Of a stretch of DNA of 33,336 nucleotides, positions 9,953 through 16,078 are shown piece after piece. The notes under the pieces were generated by a model. The model made no database searches. It worked only from the letters and a program-made list of their open reading frames with translations, and was not told the DNA's origin. The first letter of the stretch is position 1; the number at the start of each line of letters is the position of its first letter. The stretch is from Pyrinomonadaceae bacterium (lineage in GTDB: Bacteria; Acidobacteriota; Blastocatellia; Pyrinomonadales; Pyrinomonadaceae): positions 1 to 33,336 of the forward strand of contig JAMQPH010000730.1 of assembly GCA_023717605.1 (NCBI GenBank), in the 5' to 3' direction. The position numbers were made by a program, and so were the translations under genes.

Positions 9953-10471
9953 CTAGGTTTGGGTGGGAAACACGCCGAATAGCGAGATGATGAAATTGAT
10001 ACAAAGAAACGGCTGGCAGTTCTCGTGTGGCTGGCTGCCTCCAACGGGAGTGACGGCATTGGCGTTCAACGCACCCGTAGGTGCGTCGTTGATAAGCACC
10101 TTGACACTGGCCGATTCACCGATCACGTTGCCTCCAGGGGCGTTAGAATTGCCGGGGCCCGTCGAGGCCAGCAGCGGATGGGAGTGGATCGGAATCTGCT
10201 GGACCGTGAGTGTCACCTGTTCGGTGCCCGCAGACTCGCCTAACTGATATGTCGTGCCGTCAGGGCCGGTGCCCGTGTGTATTGGTACGCGGCTAGCGAG
10301 GTTCGGCAAATTGAACGTCTCCTGACCGTCGCCGCCGTAGGTCGTGCCGATCAGCGTGAAGAGCGCATCGTTCTCCGAAATGGGGAGAGTCTGGCCCTCG
10401 CAAAACATCCAGCCGTTCGGGGGGAAGTTACCCGCGAACATCCTGATTTCTCCGATATATGGTTCTGGCAT
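9953..10471 (-). CDS. Phage tail-collar domain protein, copy 2 (MdpB-like)
   Basis: A 172-residue paralogue of its two neighbours. The same order is seen: YIGEIRMFAGNFPPNGWMFC, EGQTLPISENDALFTLIGT, YGGDGQETFNLPNL, then IPIHSHPLL (the HxH motif) and PHENCQPFLCINF...GVFPTQT. It differs from copies 1 and 3 in having CEGQ rather than CNGQ and a distinct middle section (about residues 100-145), the part that in tail fibres tends to vary with the ligand. A strong AAAGGAGAG sits about nine bases before the ATG. It is 13 bases after copy 1 and 12 before copy 3, so the three form one transcript. Divergence of the three copies argues for an old duplication with separate roles, possibly subunits of one fibre. 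Confidence 0.9.
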   Translation of the reverse strand: MPEPYIGEIRMFAGNFPPNGWMFCEGQTLPISENDALFTLIGTTYGGDGQETFNLPNLASRVPIHTGTGPDGTTYQLGESAGTEQVTLTVQQIPIHSHPLLASTGPGNSNAPGGNVIGESASVKVLINDAPTGALNANAVTPVGGSQPHENCQPFLCINFIISLFGVFPTQT

Positions 10472-10484
10472 GTGCGTCTCTCCT

Positions 10485-10982
10485 TTAGTTCCGCGATGGG
10501 AAGATGCCCTGAAGTGCGATGATGAAGTTCAGAACGAGGTACGGCATCATGTTGTTGTGCGGCTGACTGCCACCGACGTTCGACACGGTTGGGGGTGACA
10601 GCGTGGTCGGGCTGTCAGGTGTGCGATAGACGTTTGCCGCCGAGGCAAGCACACTTCCGACTGCCAGCGGCGTCGTACCCACGCTCGGTGATGCCTGCGC
10701 GAAGTGGATGTGCAGCGGCATGGTCGACTGGTTGAGTGTGACGCTGGTGCTACCGGCCTGCTCGCCCTGTAAGTGGCCCTGGCCCACGTGGATAGGAACT
10801 TGTCCTCGCAGATTAGGCAATGCAAAGTTTGTTTGTCCGTTGCCGCCGTACATCGTGCCAAGCAGCGAGAAGAGTGCCTGATTCTGGTTAATAGGCAACA
10901 ATTGACCATTGCACAGCGCCCAGCCCTTCGGCGCGAAGTTGAAGCTAACGATTTTGATTTCTGCCAAGAACGGTGTGGACAT
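10485..10982 (-). CDS. Phage tail-collar domain protein, copy 1 (MdpB-like)
   Basis: A 165-residue first gene of the tail-collar triplet. The collar module reads FLAEIKIVSFNFAPKGWALC, NGQLLPINQNQALFSLLGT, YGGNGQTNFALPNLRG. An HxH motif occurs in MPLHIHFAQ, and the C-terminus is PHNNMMPYLVLNF...GIFPSRN. AAGGAG precedes the ATG by about six bases. Upstream, on the same strand, are a 288-bp gap with a candidate sigma70-type promoter and then a methyltransferase gene. It is closer to copy 3 than to copy 2 in the collar module (CNGQL, FALPNL, ALQGIFP). No baseplate, tube, sheath or lysis gene is near, so this is not a prophage tail module. A fibre-like or cell-surface function is the reasonable inference. 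Confidence 0.9.
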   Translation of the reverse strand: MSTPFLAEIKIVSFNFAPKGWALCNGQLLPINQNQALFSLLGTMYGGNGQTNFALPNLRGQVPIHVGQGHLQGEQAGSTSVTLNQSTMPLHIHFAQASPSVGTTPLAVGSVLASAANVYRTPDSPTTLSPPTVSNVGGSQPHNNMMPYLVLNFIIALQGIFPSRN

Positions 10983-11200
10983 AGCGCGACTCCTTGGTAA
11001 AGAATTCGAGCAGTTCTTTCAATCAGCTGGCAAGGGGTCTCAACGTGCTGGTAAGCCGTATGAGACAGAACTTGGGCATGTTGGAGGTTTCAAACGCCAG
11101 TGTGCGCCTGTAAGCGTTGGGGCAGTAATTCCCTCTAGTCTGGTTGAGGCGATCGTAATCGAAATCTTAGTGAGCGTATTTCCGGAAACTAAGCGCGCAG

Positions 11201-11229
11201 ATTGTAAACCGGAAGGTAAGGAATTACAA
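11201..11229 (-). promoter_or_regulatory. Candidate sigma70-type promoter for the tail-collar operon
   Basis: On the minus strand TTGTAA (11224-11229) is separated by exactly 17 bases from TACAAT (11201-11206). These match 4/6 and 5/6 of the consensus boxes. Transcription would start near 11194, giving a leader of about 210 bases before tail-collar copy 1. A perfect 10-bp palindrome, TTTCCGGAAA (11179-11188), sits just downstream of the predicted start and could be an operator. Pattern match only. Confidence 0.4.
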
Positions 11230-11270
11230 GAAGTTAGGTAGAAGCAATGTTTGAATGTGGCTCATCGCAA

Positions 11271-11768
11271 CTAGGTATTGCCCGCAATCCAAAGATGCAA
11301 CGTGCGTGGGTTGCCACCTTCATCCGTAAATCTTTCCGTTGTGATCGGGGTCCAGTCGCCCATGCCAAAATTATGTGAGATTATCCGCGTTCCCGCTCTT
11401 GCGGTTTTCGCAATTAACGGCCGCAGCTTCTCAGTCGACCAGTGCACCAGGTAAACCATCACCACAGTCGCATCGGAAAGGTCCACTGTCATTGCGTCCT
11501 GGTGTTTGAATGTCACCAGTTGCTCAACCCCAGCTGCTTGCGCGTTTGACTGAGACTCCGTAACACGATAGGGCTCTATATCGAACCCGATGCCCCGGGC
11601 GCCATACTTCTTGGCGGCGGCGATAATAACGCGGCCATCACCACAGCCGAGGTCATAAACAATATCCTGGCTCGTTACCGCTCCAAGCTGAAGCATGCGC
11701 TCCACCACATCCGCAGGTGTGGGGACAAAGGGGGCGAGTATGTACATAGGCGTTCCACTGTAGTTCAT
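11271..11768 (-). CDS. Class I SAM-dependent methyltransferase
   Basis: A 165-residue soluble Rossmann-fold methyltransferase. Motif I is YDLGCGDGR (about residues 38-46), which binds S-adenosylmethionine. The acidic end of strand beta-2 is GIGFDIEP, and HQDAMTVDLSDA gives the adenine-side motif. The lead sequence APFVPTPADVVERML is typical of a family of small methyltransferases of unknown substrate. It resembles the core domain only, without a target-recognition extension, so protein or small-molecule substrates are both possible. The start at 11768 has AAAAGG five bases upstream. It sits upstream of the tail-collar operon on the same strand, but a 288-bp gap with its own candidate promoter suggests separate transcription. 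A link to modification of the surface proteins is speculative. Confidence 0.85.
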   Translation of the reverse strand: MNYSGTPMYILAPFVPTPADVVERMLQLGAVTSQDIVYDLGCGDGRVIIAAAKKYGARGIGFDIEPYRVTESQSNAQAAGVEQLVTFKHQDAMTVDLSDATVVMVYLVHWSTEKLRPLIAKTARAGTRIISHNFGMGDWTPITTERFTDEGGNPRTLHLWIAGNT

Positions 11769-11888
11769 TTCAACCTTTTCGTCCGTTTCTGAACTGATTC
11801 AAGTTGTTATCCAGGTTTATGTGAACGACCGGTAGATTCCTCGTCAACGGGCGTCGCTCCAGTTGGCCCAACCCATCCAAGCCTCAGA

Positions 11889-11917
11889 TTGACCGACTCT
11901 GAGTCCAAGTTGGTCAA
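11889..11917. promoter_or_regulatory. Nested palindrome in a divergent intergenic region
   Basis: GACTC-T-GAGTC (11895-11905) lies inside a wider inverted pair TTGACC.../TTGGTCAA (11889-11917). It sits in the 367-bp region between the methyltransferase (minus) and the Tat protein (plus), where both genes must have promoters. It could be an operator for either gene. Apart from this I see no gene in 11769-12135. Confidence 0.35.
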
Positions 11918-12135
11918 TAAGACAAGGGCTCGTCAATCATGCGGAACACGAAGCGCTTTAGCAGTTTCCATGATCATGGAGCCACTGCGCTCAACAGAGA
12001 TTGGATACCAATCTGAACTCTTACCGGATTTGATTTTAGGTTGTCAGTTCCCAGGTAAGCACTTTACACTGTGGTCCAAGGCAGACGGCCTGCCACCCAC
12101 CTCAGAACAATTAGGATTAAGGAGAAATAGCCCAG

Positions 12136-12615
12136 ATGTCCGTATCAAGACGAAAGTTTATAAAATCCGGGACGCTTACTGCTCTGTCAGCGAGCCTGGT
12201 CTTTAAAGCGGCCGAATCCGCCTTCGGACAGAAGAGCAAGCCAGACCGTCCCATTTCCAAATTTGAGGTCCCCTACGAAGCGCGGCAGAATCCGATCATA
12301 TACTACGACCGCGTTACCTTTGAGCCTTACGTTGGCGGCACGTTTATTGGCCGCGACGCGCGCGGCCGGACGATCGAGCTGAGGCTCCTCAGGGTCACCG
12401 AGTACAAACCCAATCCAAGTACGAGGATTACCACCGGCGGAACTCGAGATACTGATTCGTTCAGCTTAACCTTCAATGCTTCAAGATCGCTGCCCCCATT
12501 TACCAGCATCCATGCGATTGAACATCCTGTGCTCGGAAAGTTTGACCTGTTCCTGCAGCGCTCCGACGACAGCGGTCAAATAATCTACCAGGCGGTCATC
12601 AACCACCTTCGCTAG
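12136..12615 (+). CDS. Tat-exported DUF6916-like protein
   Basis: A 159-residue protein with a clear twin-arginine signal at its N-terminus: SRRKFIKSG (residues 4-12), a short hydrophobic stretch and an AFGQ cleavage region near residue 31. After a spacer comes a small beta-rich domain (about 58-159): VTFEPYVGGTF, RTIELRLLRVTEY, FSLTFNASRSLPP, IEHPVLGKFDLFLQ, IIYQAVINHLR. The same pattern is found in the protein at 13437-13745. From memory the domain resembles DUF6916, whose function is unknown; I could not check this. Tat export implies folding before transport, often with a cofactor, though no cofactor motif is visible. AAGGAG lies 11 bases upstream. The gene lies near the tail-collar operon on the opposite strand, and I recall DUF6916 genes beside tail-collar genes elsewhere. 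Confidence 0.75.
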   Translation: MSVSRRKFIKSGTLTALSASLVFKAAESAFGQKSKPDRPISKFEVPYEARQNPIIYYDRVTFEPYVGGTFIGRDARGRTIELRLLRVTEYKPNPSTRITTGGTRDTDSFSLTFNASRSLPPFTSIHAIEHPVLGKFDLFLQRSDDSGQIIYQAVINHLR

Positions 12616-12622
12616 CTGCCGA

Positions 12623-12838
12623 ATTATTAGCCGCGGATGAACGCGGATACACGCGGATCAGAAAAAGGACAGGATAGGCGACGTGGAGACACGGAGACGG
12701 CGAACACGGAGACACGGAGAAAAACACCTCGAAGCTTGGTACTGCTTTCTTGGCCCCTGCTTCTGGCTCCTGCTCCTGCCTCCTCGTGTCCTGCCTTACT
12801 CTGATCAGTGTCATCCGCGTTTATCCGCGGCTGATTTA
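12623..12838. repeat. Composite intergenic repeat, family B (CCGCGGAT ends)
   Basis: The left end has three spaced GCGGAT units (CCGCGGATGAACGCGGATA...). The right end has the inverted form (ATCCGCGTTTATCCGCGG at about 12813-12830). The same pair of ends flanks 20749-20868. Between them is filler with GGAGACACGGAG repeats (12683-12720) and a pyrimidine-rich run (12755-12800). No gene is seen in this gap. Confidence 0.75.
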
Positions 12839-12846
12839 TTCCGTTG

Positions 12847-13377
12847 ATGAAGAGTATGTCGAGGGAGAACGCTGAGGCTCCGATTCCGTTGCCGGGAGGA
12901 GGTAACGTTGTTCTCCGTCCCGTCACGGCTGAAGATGACGGATTTCTGCTCTCGGTTTACGCCGGTAGCCGAGAGGAAGAACTAGCCCAAGTGCAATGGG
13001 CTGAGGGTCAGAAGGAAGCTTTCGTTCGCTGGCAGTTTGAAATGCAGCGCCGCGAATACGATGCACGCTTCCCGGATGCGCGCTACGACGTGATTGTCGT
13101 CGACGGTCAGCCGGCGGGAAGAATCTGGGTTGGCAGCGACGATGAACAACTTCACCTGCTGGACATCGCGCTGCTCAAAGAGTTTCAGAATCGCGGAGTG
13201 GGCACGCAACTTTTTCGAAGGTTGATCGATGAAGCCGCTAAGGCCAACAAGCATCTCCGACACATGGTCTTCGCACTCAATGAAGACGCCTTGCGTTTCT
13301 ACGAGCGTCTGGGCTTCGTGATTATCGAAGACCTGGGGGCGTATAAGCACATGGAATGGCGGAGGAAGGAGCAGTAG
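12847..13377 (+). CDS. GNAT family N-acetyltransferase
   Basis: A protein of about 176 residues that should transfer an acetyl group from acetyl-CoA to an amine on an unidentified substrate. The GNAT core is clear: the N-terminal strand VVLRPVTAEDDGFLLSVYAG, the V/A motif ...LHLLDIALLKEFQNRGVGTQLF (acetyl-CoA pyrophosphate loop Q-N-R-G-V-G), and the C-terminal NEDALRFYERLGFVIIED. A TTG at 12844 is followed directly by ATG at 12847, and another ATG lies at 12856; no good Shine-Dalgarno helps to choose, so the start is uncertain by a few residues. From memory, this subtype (EELA.V.W....K..F...QF, then YPDAR.DV) is often next to tail-collar triplets, which fits the neighbours here. It lies between two DUF6916-like genes. 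Confidence 0.88.
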   Translation: MKSMSRENAEAPIPLPGGGNVVLRPVTAEDDGFLLSVYAGSREEELAQVQWAEGQKEAFVRWQFEMQRREYDARFPDARYDVIVVDGQPAGRIWVGSDDEQLHLLDIALLKEFQNRGVGTQLFRRLIDEAAKANKHLRHMVFALNEDALRFYERLGFVIIEDLGAYKHMEWRRKEQ

Positions 13378-13390
13378 CAGCAGCGGGACA

Positions 13391-13418
13391 TTTTTCATTT
13401 CTCATTTTTCATTTCTCA
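13391..13418. repeat. Two exact tandem 14-bp units
   Basis: TTTTTCATTTCTCA occurs twice back to back between the convergent GNAT and DUF6916-like genes. A related purine-rich tract in reverse orientation is at about 15985-16018 (GAGAAATGGAAATTGAGAGA). Probably a remnant of a dispersed low-complexity repeat. Confidence 0.6.
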
Positions 13419-13436
13419 GTTTCTGTAGTCTGCGGA

Positions 13437-13745
13437 CTACTTGAAGTAATTGAAGACTGCTTCGTAAACGAAGCCCTGTTCGTCTCGCGCGATAGTAACC
13501 AGGAAGATGTCAAGCGCGCCAAGTTGCTCGTGCTCCAGCTGGTAAGTACGCTGCGGAAGATGCAGGTCGCCGGGGCCGCTGAAGAAAAAAGAGAAACGCT
13601 CCATCCCACTCTGCTCGTTCGAGCCGTTCCCATAGCCTTTGACTTCAACCAGTTTCAGCTCAACCGGCCGAGGTTCGTTGACCTTAACCCGAAACACTGT
13701 GTTCAAGTGTTTAGCAAAATTGACTTCCGTCAGTCGTTCGTCCAT
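13437..13745 (-). CDS. DUF6916-like small protein, cytoplasmic form
   Basis: A 102-residue protein starting MDERLTEVNFAKH. The longer frame reaches back to 13880, but the stretch before 13745 is low-information and overlaps the upstream gene. GGAGGGAG at 13755-13762 sits nine bases before this ATG, which decides the start. It aligns with the mature part of the Tat protein at 12136-12615: VNFAKHLNTVF, VELKLVEVKGY, FSFFFSGPGDLHLP, LEHEQLGALDIFL, VYEAVFNYFK. It has no signal peptide, so the two homologues would sit in different compartments. It follows the phosphoribosyltransferase gene by 22 bases and is probably co-transcribed with it. Function is unknown; the DUF6916 name is from memory. Confidence 0.78.
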   Translation of the reverse strand: MDERLTEVNFAKHLNTVFRVKVNEPRPVELKLVEVKGYGNGSNEQSGMERFSFFFSGPGDLHLPQRTYQLEHEQLGALDIFLVTIARDEQGFVYEAVFNYFK

Positions 13746-13767
13746 AGCCAACAACTCCCTCCAGAAT

Positions 13768-14502
13768 CTAGCCAGATGAAAATCTCGACTCAGCGTGCGG
13801 CGACATCTCATCGAGCATTTTGCGGATCTGTTTTTCGTCAGGAACGTTGAAATTAGCGTACCAGAGACCGACATGGCCAAACGGCTCCGGCCAGGCGAGG
13901 CATACCAGATCGTCCGCTGCCTCCTCTACGACCACGCGGCTCGAGAGCGCCGCTATCGGGACGGCGACAACCAGCCGAGACGGTTTCATTGTACGCAACG
14001 CTCGTATTGCCGCGAGCAATGTCGAGCCTGTGTGAATCCCGTTGTCAACAAGAATCACGTTCTTGCGCGCGACTTCAAGCGGAGGTCGCCCACCACGGCA
14101 CGTCCGCTCCCTGAGGGTGAGTTCTTCTAGCGCGTCGGCGACGAAGTATTCCAGAGGAGTCTTCGGAACAGCCGACGGAAGAGCCAGATCCTGATCTACA
14201 ACCAGAGTGCCACACACATTCACGGCGCAGATTTGCGAACCTGGGCCGCGCGGCGCTAGCAGTCTCCGGATGAGAATAGTGTCGAGTGGCGCGCCAAGCC
14301 GATTTGCCACTTCCAGCGCCACCGGCACGCCGCCGCGCGCAATAGCCAGGACGATCGTCTCCTCGCTTCCTAGATAACTAAGGAGCTGTTCCGCAAGATT
14401 ACGGCCAGCACTGCGAAGATCGGCAAACTCCGCCGCGTGCTTAGTCGAAACAATGCCAGTTTGCAAGGATAGACCCTCAGGCTTATCGGTGATTGTGTCC
14501 AC
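13768..14502 (-). CDS. Predicted phosphoribosyltransferase (COG1926-like)
   Basis: A protein of about 244 residues with a type I phosphoribosyltransferase fold. It begins with FADLRSAGRNLAEQLLSYLG and VLAIARGGVPVALEVANRLGAPLDTILIRRL, typical of the stand-alone COG1926 group whose substrate is unknown. The PRPP loop is VILVDNGIHTGST (about residues 147-160); the usual second acidic residue (VDDG) is Asn here, which may change activity. The longest frame runs back to 14754, but that part is built from intergenic repeats and has no family similarity. A GTG at 14502 with GGAGCT eight bases upstream is the better start. The DUF6916-like gene follows 22 bases downstream. Upstream is a nested repeat insertion (14523-14644). 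Confidence 0.82.
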   Translation of the reverse strand: MDTITDKPEGLSLQTGIVSTKHAAEFADLRSAGRNLAEQLLSYLGSEETIVLAIARGGVPVALEVANRLGAPLDTILIRRLLAPRGPGSQICAVNVCGTLVVDQDLALPSAVPKTPLEYFVADALEELTLRERTCRGGRPPLEVARKNVILVDNGIHTGSTLLAAIRALRTMKPSRLVVAVPIAALSSRVVVEEAADDLVCLAWPEPFGHVGLWYANFNVPDEKQIRKMLDEMSPHAESRFSSG

Positions 14503-14522
14503 AGTTATGAAGCTCCAACAGA

Positions 14523-14644
14523 TTTCACCACAAAGGCAGCAAGACGCAAAGTCGTGTAATGGGTCAGTTTGATGTCCGATAAGCTTTAAAGTTGATCGGA
14601 CACTCTCAGCCAAAACTGACCCACCACCCAAAGTCGTGGTGAAA
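14523..14644. repeat. Palindromic host repeat interrupted by an insertion
   Basis: The outer ends TTTCACCAC (14523-14531) and GTGGTGAAA (14636-14644) are perfect inverted repeats. Without the insert at 14557-14629 and one copy of the AAAGTCGTG duplication, the two halves rejoin into one continuous short palindromic repeat containing AAAGGCAGCAAGACGCAAAG. Confidence 0.7.
14557..14629. mobile_element. 73-bp MITE-like hairpin element with 9-bp duplication
   Basis: An imperfect hairpin with near-terminal inverted repeats TGGGTCAGTTT (14560-14570) and AAACTGACCCA (14613-14623), and inner arms TGTCCGAT (14573-14580) and ATCGGACA (14595-14602) around a 14-base loop. It is flanked by identical AAAGTCGTG copies at 14548-14556 and 14630-14638, the pattern of a target-site duplication. 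It has no coding capacity, so any movement would need a transposase supplied from elsewhere. Confidence 0.6.
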
Positions 14645-14692
14645 GCTGACGAGTGATCTTGTGATCGTGTTTGTTGAGAGTCCCGCAAGTTA

Positions 14693-14722
14693 GACCAGGT
14701 CGCTACCGCTCCCGGTTCTGAC
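14693..14722 (-). repeat. Dispersed 30-bp repeat, family C (GAGCGGTAGCGACC), intergenic copy
   Basis: The reverse strand reads GTCAGAACCGGGAGCGGTAG followed by CGACCTGGTC. It matches the segment at 32587-32616, inside a coding gene, at 28 of 30 positions. Confidence 0.8.
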
Positions 14723-14765
14723 TGGGCGGCGGGCATGCCGCTTGCCGGGTGCAACGCGGAGATGC

Positions 14766-15881
14766 ATGATACGAACGCTAATGTCCAAAAACTCTAACCG
14801 CAACAGCAGAACGAAAAGATTTGCTCCTGTCGGAATAATATTCGCCATACTCGGGCTCCTGCTCTTCGCCTACACAGTTAGGAAAGCCGGTGTGGGCCAT
14901 ATCATCGACGGAATTGAGCGACTGGGCACAGGTTTCGTGCTCATCCTCTTGCTTTCCGGAATCCGCCACTGCGTCCGTTCAATCGCCTGGACCAAGTGCT
15001 TTGAACCGCCCTATGCGCTTCGCTTTCGAGATGCCCTGGAGGCGCGGCTAATGGGCGACGCCCTGGGCAACGTTATTCCACTCGCCAGCGTGGCTGTGAG
15101 CGAGCCATCAAAAGCCGCATTTGTAAGACACCGTGTGCCACTGATGGCGGGGCTCTCCGCTCTGGCGATTGAAAATATTTTTTACAGCCTTTCAGTCGTA
15201 CTTTTTATTTTCTCCGGCATGTCGGCCCTGCTGCTGATTTTCCCACTGCCTAAGCCTTTGCGTTATGCGGCAATTGCCTCCCTACTAACGATCCTCGTAG
15301 TCGTTCCGCTTGGCTATCTGGTTATTCGCAGGCAGTGGAAGTTCTTAAGCGGCGCCTTCACGTGGTTGGGTAATCGCACCGGGGGACGCGGGTGGATCGA
15401 AGTGGCAAATGCGCGAGCTCAAACTTTGGAAGAACGCATCTATGGCTTCTACGAAAGAAACAGCGCGCGCTTTCTTCCCATACTCGGACTCGAAGTATGT
15501 TTTCACCTGGCGGGCATTGCGGAGATCTACACCACACTCTCATTCATTAGCGAAACCGTCGCACCCACGCTGCTAACAGCGTTCATTCTGGAATCCGTCA
15601 ATCGAGTAATCAACGTGGCATTCAAGTTCGTCCCGTTCCGAACGGGTGTGGATGAGTATGGGTCCGGAGCCCTCGCGAAGGTGTTGGGTTTTGCCAGAGC
15701 CACGGGTGTAACGCTGGCGATTATTCGCAAGGCCCGAGACATTTTCTGGACGACAATTGGGGTGTTGCTGATGGTTCGGAGAGGACTATCGCTGCGTGCG
15801 GCGGCTAATCAAAGCCAAGACATTGCCGAAGACCTTGCGTTACCAGCTTCCCAAGCACCGACGTTGCCCGGTGGATCGTGA
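14766..15881 (+). CDS. LPG_synthase_TM / UPF0104-like membrane protein
   Basis: A protein of about 371 residues with seven or more hydrophobic segments spread over its length. The first is APVGIIFAILGLLLFAYTV; others include FVLILLLSGIRH, NIFYSLSVVLFIFSGMSALLL, AAIASLLTILVVVPLGYLVI and FLPILGLEVCFHLAGIAEI. The motif-like GDALGNVIPLASVAVSEPSKAAFV fits the LPG_synthase_TM (PF03706) group, which includes the flippase half of MprF and the GtrA-free UPF0104 proteins. It has no cytosolic aminoacyl-transferase domain, so it may move or modify a lipid-linked molecule but is not a full lysyl-PG synthase. The longest frame starts at a TTG (14742); ATG 14766 has CGGAG close upstream, and ATG 14781 is a further option. 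The Pro/Ala-rich C-terminus is cytoplasmic-looking. It stands alone, not in an operon. Confidence 0.75.
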   Translation: MIRTLMSKNSNRNSRTKRFAPVGIIFAILGLLLFAYTVRKAGVGHIIDGIERLGTGFVLILLLSGIRHCVRSIAWTKCFEPPYALRFRDALEARLMGDALGNVIPLASVAVSEPSKAAFVRHRVPLMAGLSALAIENIFYSLSVVLFIFSGMSALLLIFPLPKPLRYAAIASLLTILVVVPLGYLVIRRQWKFLSGAFTWLGNRTGGRGWIEVANARAQTLEERIYGFYERNSARFLPILGLEVCFHLAGIAEIYTTLSFISETVAPTLLTAFILESVNRVINVAFKFVPFRTGVDEYGSGALAKVLGFARATGVTLAIIRKARDIFWTTIGVLLMVRRGLSLRAAANQSQDIAEDLALPASQAPTLPGGS

Positions 15882-15891
15882 GCGCTCTTTG

Positions 15892-15955
15892 TTCGTGTGA
15901 TTTCGTGGATCGTTCTAATCTCTCGACCAGCAAACGATTCACGACGTAACACGAA
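15892..15955. repeat. Inverted repeat family A, second copy
   Basis: TTCGTGTGATTTCGTGGATCGTT (split at 15892-15900 and 15901-15914) faces AAACGATTCACGACGTAACA (from 15932). The half-units are the same as at 2969-3042 but in the opposite order. The rest of 15882-16078 is purine-rich low-complexity sequence (GAGAAATGGAAATTGAGAGA type) with no gene. Confidence 0.7.
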
Positions 15956-16078
15956 GCATCCCGAATGCTCAGCAAAATGACCAAATGAGAAATGGAAATT
16001 GAGAGATGGAAAATGGAAACCTTAGACCTCAGGCTTGAACTTATCCCAGCCAGTAACCACAGACTGAAGTCTATGCCA

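Noticed and set aside
9416-10982. Prophage tail module
   Set aside because: Only collar-domain proteins are present, with no structural, replication, integrase or lysis genes around them.
11889-12206. Open frame of 105 codons in the divergent intergenic region
   Set aside because: Starts with TTG, has no protein-like pattern and overlaps the Tat protein, which has its own Shine-Dalgarno.
13746-13880. N-terminal extension of the DUF6916-like frame
   Set aside because: Overlaps the end of the phosphoribosyltransferase gene; the ATG at 13745 has an excellent Shine-Dalgarno.
14503-14754. N-terminal extension of the phosphoribosyltransferase frame
   Set aside because: Built from the nested intergenic repeat insertion and the family C repeat; no resemblance to the family.
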